Assembly: GCA_964407265.1 (NCBI GenBank)
Contig: CAYOUV010000105.1
Coordinates: 1-6,760 of the forward strand
Length of the DNA: 6,760 nucleotides
Direction: 5' to 3'
Origin: CAYOUV01 sp964407265
GTDB taxonomy: Bacteria; Chloroflexota; Anaerolineae; Anaerolineales; Villigracilaceae
The stretch's first letter is position 1. Every line of letters begins with the position of its first letter. The notes under the pieces were generated by a model. The model ran no database searches. It was not told the DNA's origin and was given only the letters and a program-made list of their open reading frames with translations. The translations under genes were made by a program, and so were the position numbers. This document shows positions 1 through 5,323 of this stretch, piece by piece.

Positions 1-485
1 CAATACGGAACGGGGCCATGCGGAGCATGGATTACCATTCCCCAGACGAATTTTTCAAAGGTGCTCCACCAGGCAGGAAGATATCCGAACCAGGTGGCAT
101 GTTCCGGCATCAATCCATTCTGGATGTCTCGTGGATTTATATACTTTTGTAAGTCAGGATACATGCCAGCTAACACGTAGAAACCAGCAGTGGGAAGGGC
201 CACGATAATTTGAACACCCGATTCTGGGAGAAAACAGTCCTCGTAATGAATTACCTGGCCAGGATTACTGGCTTGATAATGCTTGGCTAAGTCGATGTAA
301 GCCTGACGCCGTTCCTTGACGAGCTGGTAATAACTCAAATCATTGAATTGTGGCATTTCCATAGGCTGGCTGGCTCTCCAGATTAAGTAGGCCAAAGAAA
401 TTGACACCATCAAGATGGCACCGACGAATACCACCCTGATCACAATTGTAAAAGCCCTGATGACAAAGATACCGATAGGTTTCAT
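1..485 (-). CDS. Partial membrane-anchored protein of unknown function (C-terminus outside window)
   Basis: An open frame runs from an ATG at 485 to the left edge with no stop, giving 161 complete codons. The start is supported by GGGAGG at 499-494, 8 nt upstream. The N-terminus (MKPIGIFVIR...) carries a long hydrophobic stretch at about residues 12-36, followed by WRASQP. This looks like a signal anchor with one transmembrane helix, with the rest probably outside the cytoplasm. The visible remainder is rich in aromatic residues (SYYQLV, TWFGYLPAWW, FEKFVWGM) and has a single Cys (C84). I do not recognise the family. Being downstream of the maintenance genes on the same strand, it may belong to the conjugation or envelope section of the element, but that is inference from position only. 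The stretch is visibly more AT-rich than the genes upstream, so it may have a different history. Confidence 0.75.
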   Translation of the reverse strand, partial: MKPIGIFVIRAFTIVIRVVFVGAILMVSISLAYLIWRASQPMEMPQFNDLSYYQLVKERRQAYIDLAKHYQASNPGQVIHYEDCFLPESGVQIIVALPTAGFYVLAGMYPDLQKYINPRDIQNGLMPEHATWFGYLPAWWSTFEKFVWGMVIHAPHGPVPY

Positions 486-493
486 AGCATATG

Positions 494-499
494 CCTCCC
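494..499 (-). promoter_or_regulatory. Ribosome binding site of the left-edge membrane gene
   Basis: GGGAGG on the minus strand lies 8 nt before the ATG at 485. Another ATG at 490-488 in a different frame reaches a stop after two codons, so the ATG at 485 is the usable start. Confidence 0.7.
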
Positions 500-572
500 G
501 AATATAAATTTCATATATCCATGAGAAGATTTGAGCTTCGCAGAACCAAACTCCCACAGGGGCTCATATCTG

Positions 573-701
573 TCAGGAACTCGACTTAAAACGGTACTCG
601 TACTTTTCGTCAGTTGGCCGGGGTTTCGGACAGTGATCTTGCAGCCATGTGCCAGAAGAATGCAACCTGTTTGGCAGTTGGAAAAGGTTTTTGTCAGCCA
701 T
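573..701 (-). CDS. Small ORF, 42 aa, unknown function
   Basis: The frame begins MADKNLFQLP and ends YRFKSSS with TGA at 573-575. It is preceded by a perfect AAGGAG at 713-708 with an ideal 6-nt spacer, better than the signal of most neighbouring genes. It lies 43 nt after the stop of the nuclease-like gene and 87 nt before the left-edge membrane gene, on the same strand. The product is hydrophilic, has no transmembrane segment, one Cys, a central proline-rich basic patch (CPKPRPT) and a charged aromatic tail (DEKYEYRF). I recognise no family. The Shine-Dalgarno sequence and operon position make translation likely. A 43-codon open frame alone could occur by chance, so the ribosome binding site is the main support. 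Confidence 0.55.
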   Translation of the reverse strand: MADKNLFQLPNRLHSSGTWLQDHCPKPRPTDEKYEYRFKSSS

Positions 702-707
702 TTTTAG

Positions 708-713
708 CTCCTT
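708..713 (-). promoter_or_regulatory. Strong ribosome binding site of the 42-aa small ORF
   Basis: AAGGAG on the minus strand, spacer CTAAAA (6 nt), then ATG at 701. This near-consensus site is the main evidence that the small ORF is translated. Confidence 0.65.
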
Positions 714-744
714 GACGGAAGACTTTCCTGTTTATGACATTTCC

Positions 745-1941
745 TCAGCGCATACGTACCCAGGGATTATCTCCCGGCTGACAGGATTTCAGCGCATTCA
801 GGTGGGTCAGATAAAGTTCGGGCTTTTTGCCGTTCTCGGTGGCCCATTGCACGATCTTGCCTTGAATTGTGTTCATCACGCCCAGCCGCGGGGTGACCAC
901 ACAGATCCGTCCGGCACCGGCCAGGTAGGCATTTTCCCACTTGTGAAGCTGGGAAGCCCGATCGGCGCGCTCGCCGCTCTCCACTTCGATATAGAATACT
1001 TCGCCGTTTTTCCTGGCAACCAGGTCCGGCTGGGAATAGCGGTTCTCTCCAAGCTTGATCTGCAGGGGCTCGCGCTCGACTTCAAACCCCAGCGCCGAGA
1101 GATAATCCGCCGTCTTCAAGATCATGGTCGTATGCCGGTTGGATTTGTGCGCCTTCAAGAGCGCTTCGTATTCTCCCGGTGCTGGGGATTCACCTGATAG
1201 CTTGGTATAGACCCACTTGCCCTTATCGGTAAGCAGCACCAGATCGGTCGGACGTCCCTGGACTGACACACCACCCCGGCGCTCGATTAGCTCTTCTTCA
1301 TGGCAAGCCTGGATACCGCGATAGGCGGTTCGCTCCGCAAGAATGCCTTTCCGGACGATGGACTGCTGGACCTCAGACAGGCGCGAATAGCCCGTTTGGC
1401 CAATCAGCAACACGATTTGTTTGTCCCGTTCAAAGCCTTTCCTTTTCGTCCACAGTTCAAACCATTCTTCATAATGACCGGCTGCCGGTTCAGGACTTTT
1501 CATTGTGGGCAGGTCTTGTCTCTTCTTTCGTTCGTGAGCCAGACTCTGGTCTAAAGAGGAAGCCTGTTTCTCCAGCCGCAGAACTCTGTCTTCCGCTAAG
1601 TTCGCCCGTTGCGTTTGCATGTCCACTTCCTTCTGTAACGCTTCAATCTTTTTGCTGAGCTCACCGAGGCGTTCCGGCCAGTTCACCTCTTGAAGAGATT
1701 GGGCCGATAGATTCGACTTGAACGTGCTGATGATGAGCGTCCCCAGCGTCTCCGGTGATGCCTGCTCCAGGATCGTGCCGCTCTTTTGCAGTTGGTCGAA
1801 TTGACCGCTGCAGAACTCAAGGCCGATTCGGATCAATTGCTGCTGCGCCCCCTCAGCTCTCCTGGTAGCACTCGCCAGGAGGTTGCGATGGGCTTCGATG
1901 CTGTCCTGCAATTGACGGACGGTGACGTTGCGAACATTCAT
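745..1941 (-). CDS. Coiled-coil / winged-helix / PD-(D/E)XK-like protein, possibly related to replication-relaxation proteins
   Basis: The start at 1941 gives 398 aa and an ATGA overlap with the stop of the gene before it. The frame extends upstream to an ATG at 2052, but that would overlap the neighbour by 115 nt. Three parts are visible. Residues about 5-142 are helical, with a heptad-like coiled coil at 90-142. Residues about 165-246 look like a winged helix (RLSEVQQSIVRKGILAERTAYRGI, LLTDKGKWVY). Residues about 268-385 look like a restriction-endonuclease fold: H270, PDLV with D306, FYIEVESG with E319 and E321, then Q331, K334, W335 and Y339. The order winged helix, His, Asp, E-x-acid, K..Y resembles the replication-relaxation family of plasmid and ICE proteins. 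The lysine of a classic E-x-K is replaced by E321, so catalysis is uncertain. Likely role: DNA binding or processing for replication or transfer. Confidence 0.8.
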   Translation of the reverse strand: MNVRNVTVRQLQDSIEAHRNLLASATRRAEGAQQQLIRIGLEFCSGQFDQLQKSGTILEQASPETLGTLIISTFKSNLSAQSLQEVNWPERLGELSKKIEALQKEVDMQTQRANLAEDRVLRLEKQASSLDQSLAHERKKRQDLPTMKSPEPAAGHYEEWFELWTKRKGFERDKQIVLLIGQTGYSRLSEVQQSIVRKGILAERTAYRGIQACHEEELIERRGGVSVQGRPTDLVLLTDKGKWVYTKLSGESPAPGEYEALLKAHKSNRHTTMILKTADYLSALGFEVEREPLQIKLGENRYSQPDLVARKNGEVFYIEVESGERADRASQLHKWENAYLAGAGRICVVTPRLGVMNTIQGKIVQWATENGKKPELYLTHLNALKSCQPGDNPWVRMR

Positions 1942-2456
1942 GGTCCAACCTGTAGCCAGGGATTTTGTCGGATGTGCTGGAACGATTGTGAGGCCGTTGT
2001 TAGGGCCGTGATCGCCGCGGAGTGATTGGCCTGGGTCGGCTCGCTGATCCACTGTGCGATCGACCGGGTAGCCTCCAGATACGCGCTAACGGTCTGGGTG
2101 AACTGCAGGTGCAGAGTCTCCAGGGTTGGCGGCACTTCGGTACCGTCCAGCTCCACTTGCAGCGCCGCCAGCCAGCCATAAACACGGCTCACCTGTTGGT
2201 CCTGGGTAAACAGGTCGGTCTCGTTTTGATCCAGCAGGCCAGCCAGGTCCGCATCGATCTGCTGCAATTGTGAAATCCATTTCTGTGCCAAACCCTGATA
2301 CCGAAGGATCCTGGCCAGGCTTGGAGAAAGCAGCAGCGGCTGATGGTTCTCGGATTGGGGCGAGGAGTAATAACCAATAACTGTCAAGCCGATCACAGCC
2401 AGAACCATGAGGGTGCTGCGCACAAAACTCCTGGAGACTTCCAGTTCGAGGCTCAC
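1938..2456 (-). CDS. Membrane-anchored helical protein of unknown function
   Basis: 172 aa from a GTG start at 2456 that overlaps the SSB-like stop as GTGA. AGGAGG at 2469-2464, 7 nt upstream, supports it. A single hydrophobic helix spans about residues 12-30 (TLMVLAVIGLTVIGYY). A long, mostly helical, Gln-rich region follows (QKWISQLQQIDADLAGLLDQNE, residues 58-79) with little charge clustering, so the body is probably outside the cytoplasm or lies along the membrane. There are no cysteines and no motif I can assign. It sits between an ssDNA-binding protein and a nuclease-like protein, coupled to both by 4-nt overlaps, so its expression is tied to theirs. It could link the replication or transfer complex to the membrane, or be an accessory of a transfer channel; both are speculation. 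Confidence 0.85.
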   Translation of the reverse strand: MSLELEVSRSFVRSTLMVLAVIGLTVIGYYSSPQSENHQPLLLSPSLARILRYQGLAQKWISQLQQIDADLAGLLDQNETDLFTQDQQVSRVYGWLAALQVELDGTEVPPTLETLHLQFTQTVSAYLEATRSIAQWISEPTQANHSAAITALTTASQSFQHIRQNPWLQVGP

Positions 2457-3163
2457 GCAGCAGCCTCCTGTTCAGGCGCCAGAATCCTCCCGGTGCGTTG
2501 GGCTGCCTCCCCGGCCTCCCAATCAATGTTCTCCAGGAACGAAAGGTGTTCAGCCGTTACTTCCACGACCTTTCTCCCGGATTCCCGATAACGGGTTTGG
2601 ATGTGCCCGTCCACCGCGATCTTCGACCCCGCCTGCAGGTAGGGATAAGACAGTTCGGCCAGCGAACCGCGAACCACGACCCGCAGCCCATTGAGGTATT
2701 TGTCGTTGACCAGCATCAGCCGCAGGAAAGCGTAGTCCGACTCTCCATCGGTGGACCTGAAACGGTCGTAGTAGATATCGTCTGCCACACTACCGACGAT
2801 AAAGACGTTGTTCTCTGAGCCAGACGGCAGCGTGAGGTTGTGCTGGAGACGTTCGCTCTCTCCCTGTTCCCAGTTGATGCGGCGCAGCAGGAGCAGGTCC
2901 GCCGCCTCGATTTCATGCACCAATTTTCCTTTGAACTGGCGACTCTGCAGAAAGCCCAGGACCGCGATCTCCGACCCCCGCTGGAGGTAGGGGAAGTACA
3001 ATTCCGCTTTTTCATCCCACAAGATGATGCGCATCCCGCTGATCACCCTCGGGCGGCTGGCCATCAGGATCAGCCGCAGGAACGGGCGTTCGACGCCTTT
3101 GATGAGAAGGCGGTCAAAGTAAATATCACCGGTGATATTGCCAACCAAAAATACGCGGTTCAT
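2453..3163 (-). CDS. SSB-like protein with two tandem OB-fold repeats
   Basis: 236 aa from the ATG at 3163. Two homologous halves are obvious: residues 1-98 (NRVFLVGNITGDIYFDRL ... FLRLILM ... PYLQRGSEIAVLGFLQSR ... INWE) and 118-215 (NNVFIVGSVADDIYYDRF ... FLRLMLV ... PYLQAGSKIAVDGHIQTR ... IDWE). Each matches the SSB OB-fold pattern: N-x-V-x-L/I-V-G, then R-L-x-L, then G-S-x-I-A-V-x-G. The protein therefore probably binds single-stranded DNA in the cytoplasm during replication or transfer. Ordinary bacterial SSBs have one OB fold and form tetramers; two fused folds suggest a dimer would suffice, as in Deinococcus-Thermus SSB. The C-terminus ends EQEAAA and lacks the acidic DDDIPF-type tail that recruits partner proteins. 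It lies 13 nt after the initiator gene and overlaps the next gene by 4 nt. Confidence 0.85.
   Translation of the reverse strand: MNRVFLVGNITGDIYFDRLLIKGVERPFLRLILMASRPRVISGMRIILWDEKAELYFPYLQRGSEIAVLGFLQSRQFKGKLVHEIEAADLLLLRRINWEQGESERLQHNLTLPSGSENNVFIVGSVADDIYYDRFRSTDGESDYAFLRLMLVNDKYLNGLRVVVRGSLAELSYPYLQAGSKIAVDGHIQTRYRESGRKVVEVTAEHLSFLENIDWEAGEAAQRTGRILAPEQEAAA
3122..3139. repeat. Perfect 18-bp palindrome early in the SSB-like gene
   Basis: AATATCACCGGTGATATT is its own reverse complement. It lies 24 bp inside the SSB-like coding sequence (codons for NITGDI). The matching segment of the second OB repeat encodes a similar peptide but is not palindromic. It may be chance, a dimeric operator, or an mRNA hairpin near the start codon. 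Confidence 0.5.
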
Positions 3164-3172
3164 GTGTTCCCA

Positions 3173-3178
3173 CTCCTT
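3173..3178 (-). promoter_or_regulatory. Ribosome binding site that decides the SSB-like start
   Basis: AAGGAG overlaps the TAA stop of the initiator gene (reads TAAGGAG) and lies 9 nt before the ATG at 3163. The open frame extends 14 codons upstream to an ATG at 3205, but that would overlap the initiator gene by 29 nt and precede the OB-fold start by an unconserved stretch. The second OB repeat aligns from the residue after the internal Met, which supports 3163. Confidence 0.75.
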
Positions 3179-5132
3179 ACGACAAAATGTCGTTCCGTTG
3201 ATCAAACGAGGTATATTCGCTTGCCTTCAGCGCATCCTCGCCCAACAGGATCGGCAACAGCAAGCGCGGACGGCTGGTCCCTCTTCCCATGATCTCATTC
3301 CACTCCCTATCCCGGGCGCGTTCCAGGATCAGGTCGATCAGTTCTGCCGGTGGCAGATTTGCAAAGGCGTCGTACGCTCCACCAACGCCTTTGCCAGGGG
3401 TCCTGGAAAGCCGGTCGAGGGCGTAGTTCAGCGGCTGCTCGATTCCCCGCCCGGCCTGGCTCATGGCATACAACAGCCAGGAGAGCAGCCAGTGTGCGTC
3501 GACCCCGGTTAGTTTCTTCCGCAGCTTAGGGTGCACGTGATTGATCTCGAGAATCCGGTTAACGTCCCAGGAAGAAAAATCCACCGCCACCGCTTTTTCC
3601 AAACCGTCTCCAATTCGCAATGCGCTTGCGCTGCGGGTGGTGGCTTGATGAGGTTGTTTGAGGTTTAAAAGCGGTTTAATGAGGTTATTTAAACGAGTCT
3701 CACTCTGTCCAAGATAGAGTCTCATTTTGTCCAGGGTCGAGTCTCGTTTTGTCAGAGATAGAGTCTCATCTTGATCAAAATAGGGTCTCACTTTGTCCGT
3801 AATAGAGTCTCGTTTTGTCCCAATTTCTTGCTCATTAGACAATTCACTCAAGAGCGGTTCCTGCTGGTAGACCAGGAAGACCTTTGTGCCCGAGGCGATC
3901 CACTCGTCCGGCAATTCAAGTTTCTCCATATCGGCCAGGCGCACGAAGGCGGAGAACTCGGGCTGCTCCAACCAGCGCGAAACAGATTTCAGCGATGCGC
4001 CCACCCACCTCGCCAGGGTATCGAGACCACCGCGCACGATCGCGAACTCTTTCTGGGTCTGACTCTGATGGTCATACCAGCAGCGATCGCGCAGCGTGAT
4101 AATGGCCCAGGCCTGGGCGTGACTGAAGCCTAGGGTCGGCGCGACCACGCGCAGGAAATAATGCGTGATCGAGACTTTGCCGAAAGAACCGATGATCCGG
4201 TCGTAGACCTTTTCACAGGCTTGCTGGAATTCTTCGGACAGGTCGCCCTTCAGGCTGAGCACTCTGCGAACGATCTCTTGCACAGACCGGGGCCAGGCTG
4301 TGCCGGTTTTCAGCTCCTGGTTGATCCAATCCGCTACGTCACGTTCAGCCAGGTTCTTCAGGGCAGCGAGCACAGCCTTCTCAGCTTCTTCCTGAGTCTT
4401 CGCCAGGCTGGCTTCGGCTCTCAAGATCTGCTCGATAACAGTGCAGTCGTGGCGCGTCAGACGGGGCGCCATCCGGACCCGGTAGCGATTGGCGTTGTCC
4501 ATGCGGCGGTCCGTACTTCGGTATTGAACCGGTGCCGGTTCCGGGACCAGTTCAACGTGGCCGCCAGCCAGGAAAGTCTTGCCCGATAGTTCCCGAAAAT
4601 AAGAGGCCCGGCTCATCATGGCGAATTCCATCACCCGCCAGTGCGGGATGTTGCGGACGGTTCCCTGACCGGTCTTCCACTGGTGCCAGACCGCCTGGCG
4701 GAAACCGACCCACAGCGACATTTGTTTGGCTGTCATGTCGCCCTGCTCCAGCAGCCGCAGGCAGTAGGCATCCAGCAAGACGATCCGGTCGGGATGCACC
4801 TCGTCCCGGTAGCGGGTGAGGTCCACGGGCTCGGCGGTAAAGCCGCCTGGCTCACTGTCCGCTTGTTCATCGCGTTCCTGGTCACTCGCGTCATTGACTA
4901 CGAATTGCACCCTCACTTGCGCATTGAGAATGCCGACCAGCAAACGCGAGACCGTGCTGGTCAGGCGGCTTTCCAACCAGTCGCGTGCGTAGGCGTTGCG
5001 TGCCCCGACGGTCAGGACGCCATTCTCAAAAGACAGGGCACGCGTGCCCCTGACCCAGGTGTCGAAGCTGGCCTTGGGCACCTCCATTTGGAGCTGACCA
5101 AGTGCTATTTGCCATGCTCGGGTGAAATCCAT
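3177..5132 (-). CDS. Putative replication initiator with DnaA domain I-like N-terminus and in-gene iterons
   Basis: 651 aa; GGAG at 5143-5140 with a 7-nt spacer supports the ATG at 5132. Residues about 4-70 match the DnaA N-terminal domain (AWQIALGQLQ, ASFDTWVRGTRAL, GVLTVGARNAYARDWLESRL), which in DnaA contacts the DnaB helicase and partners. No Walker motifs or AAA+ domain follow, and no DnaA domain IV is recognisable. Residues about 115-185 contain a helix-turn-helix-like stretch (MTAKQMSLWVGFRQAVWHQW). Residues about 320-425 look like a winged helix of plasmid Rep type (SHAQAWAIITLRDRCW, LARWVGASLKSVSRWLEQP). Residues 436-480 are a low-complexity linker with a 22-aa repeat encoded by DNA iterons; residues 515-610 form another helical domain. 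It follows parA and the RHH gene and precedes the SSB-like gene, as expected for a plasmid or ICE replicon. Initiator function is inferred. Confidence 0.8.
   Translation of the reverse strand: MDFTRAWQIALGQLQMEVPKASFDTWVRGTRALSFENGVLTVGARNAYARDWLESRLTSTVSRLLVGILNAQVRVQFVVNDASDQERDEQADSEPGGFTAEPVDLTRYRDEVHPDRIVLLDAYCLRLLEQGDMTAKQMSLWVGFRQAVWHQWKTGQGTVRNIPHWRVMEFAMMSRASYFRELSGKTFLAGGHVELVPEPAPVQYRSTDRRMDNANRYRVRMAPRLTRHDCTVIEQILRAEASLAKTQEEAEKAVLAALKNLAERDVADWINQELKTGTAWPRSVQEIVRRVLSLKGDLSEEFQQACEKVYDRIIGSFGKVSITHYFLRVVAPTLGFSHAQAWAIITLRDRCWYDHQSQTQKEFAIVRGGLDTLARWVGASLKSVSRWLEQPEFSAFVRLADMEKLELPDEWIASGTKVFLVYQQEPLLSELSNEQEIGTKRDSITDKVRPYFDQDETLSLTKRDSTLDKMRLYLGQSETRLNNLIKPLLNLKQPHQATTRSASALRIGDGLEKAVAVDFSSWDVNRILEINHVHPKLRKKLTGVDAHWLLSWLLYAMSQAGRGIEQPLNYALDRLSRTPGKGVGGAYDAFANLPPAELIDLILERARDREWNEIMGRGTSRPRLLLPILLGEDALKASEYTSFDQRNDILS
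3650..3694. repeat. AT-rich 10-11 bp tandem repeats next to the iterons; candidate DNA unwinding element
   Basis: Four degenerate units follow one another: GAGGTTGTTT (3650), GAGGTTTAAAA (3660), GCGGTTTAAT (3671) and GAGGTTATTT (3681), then AAAC. The block is about two thirds A+T in an otherwise GC-rich gene and abuts the first 22-bp iteron without a gap. Iteron origins typically have such AT-rich repeated segments where the helix opens. It encodes initiator residues of about 480-495 (LNNLIKPLLNLKQ). Confidence 0.55.
3695..3826. repeat. Six tandem 22-bp iterons inside the initiator gene; candidate replication origin
   Basis: Units start at 3695, 3717, 3739, 3761, 3783 and 3805, each exactly 22 bp. 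The plus-strand consensus is GAGTCTCRYTTTGTCC, two variable bases, then RATA. GTCTC is invariant and G13 is identical in all six. Because 22 is not a multiple of 3, successive units are read in three different frames (KRDS, DKMRL/DKVRP, SETR/DETL), and the protein repeats only every 22 aa. Conservation across frames points to selection on DNA, as for Rep-binding iterons, whose usual length is about 20-22 bp (two helical turns). Confidence 0.8.
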
Positions 5133-5156
5133 GCTAGTTCTCCAAAGCGACCGTGA

Positions 5157-5224
5157 AGGAAGGCCCGGGTTGGGTCAAGACCGGCAGCCCATTTAGCGAT
5201 CCCAACGCGCTCCTGGGCCTTCCT
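5157..5224. promoter_or_regulatory. Nested inverted repeat in the leader of the initiator gene
   Basis: AGGAAGGCCC at 5157-5166 pairs perfectly with GGGCCTTCCT at 5215-5224. Inside it, GTTGGG (5169-5174) pairs with CCCAAC (5201-5206). In an initiator transcript starting near or within the 12-bp repeats, this would fold into a long stem just upstream of the ribosome binding site (5143-5140). It might control translation or mark a regulatory RNA target; no U-tract follows, so it is not an obvious terminator. Confidence 0.4.
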
Positions 5225-5240
5225 GTTGAAGTAAACGCTA

Positions 5241-5314
5241 CCGTATAGGCTACCCTTTTAGGGTTCCGTATAGGCTACCGTATAGGCTACCCTTTAGGCT
5301 TCCGTATAAGGCTG
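5241..5314. repeat. Six tandem 12-13 bp repeats between the RHH gene and the initiator gene
   Basis: Two unit types alternate: A = CCGTATAGGCTA at 5241, 5266 and 5278, with a 13-bp variant CCGTATAAGGCTG at 5302; B = CCCTTTTAGGGTT at 5253 and CCCTTTAGGCTT at 5290. The order is A B A A B A. A decayed seventh unit (AAGTAAACGCTA, 8 of 12 matches to A) may precede it at 5229. The array is in noncoding DNA just downstream of the partition pair and upstream of the initiator. It could be the centromere bound by the RHH protein, an operator over the initiator promoter, or a second set of initiator sites. It shares no motif with the 22-bp iterons. Confidence 0.8.
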
Positions 5315-5323
5315 GCGTTGCCT

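Noticed and set aside
649..1197. 182-aa plus-strand open frame
   Set aside because: It lies opposite the small ORF and the nuclease-like gene, has no ribosome binding site I can see, and its peptide shows no domain; it is a shadow frame.
1942..2052. Longer N-terminus for the nuclease-like protein starting at 2052
   Set aside because: It would overlap the upstream gene by 115 nt, while the ATG at 1941 makes a standard ATGA overlap.
2114..2120. Extra iteron copy (GAGTCTC) in the membrane protein gene
   Set aside because: Only the 7-bp core matches and the rest of the unit does not align; probably chance.
3164..3205. Longer N-terminus for the SSB-like protein starting at 3205
   Set aside because: AAGGAG lies correctly before the ATG at 3163, and the OB repeat begins there.
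3695..3826. CRISPR array
   Set aside because: The units are contiguous 22-bp repeats with no unique spacers and lie in a coding sequence.
4641..5156. 171-aa plus-strand open frame opposite the initiator N-terminus
   Set aside because: The minus-strand frame has a recognisable DnaA domain I-like sequence and a ribosome binding site; the plus frame has neither.
5241..5314. CRISPR array or simple microsatellite
   Set aside because: Units of 12-13 bp without spacers and with two alternating types fit protein-binding repeats better.
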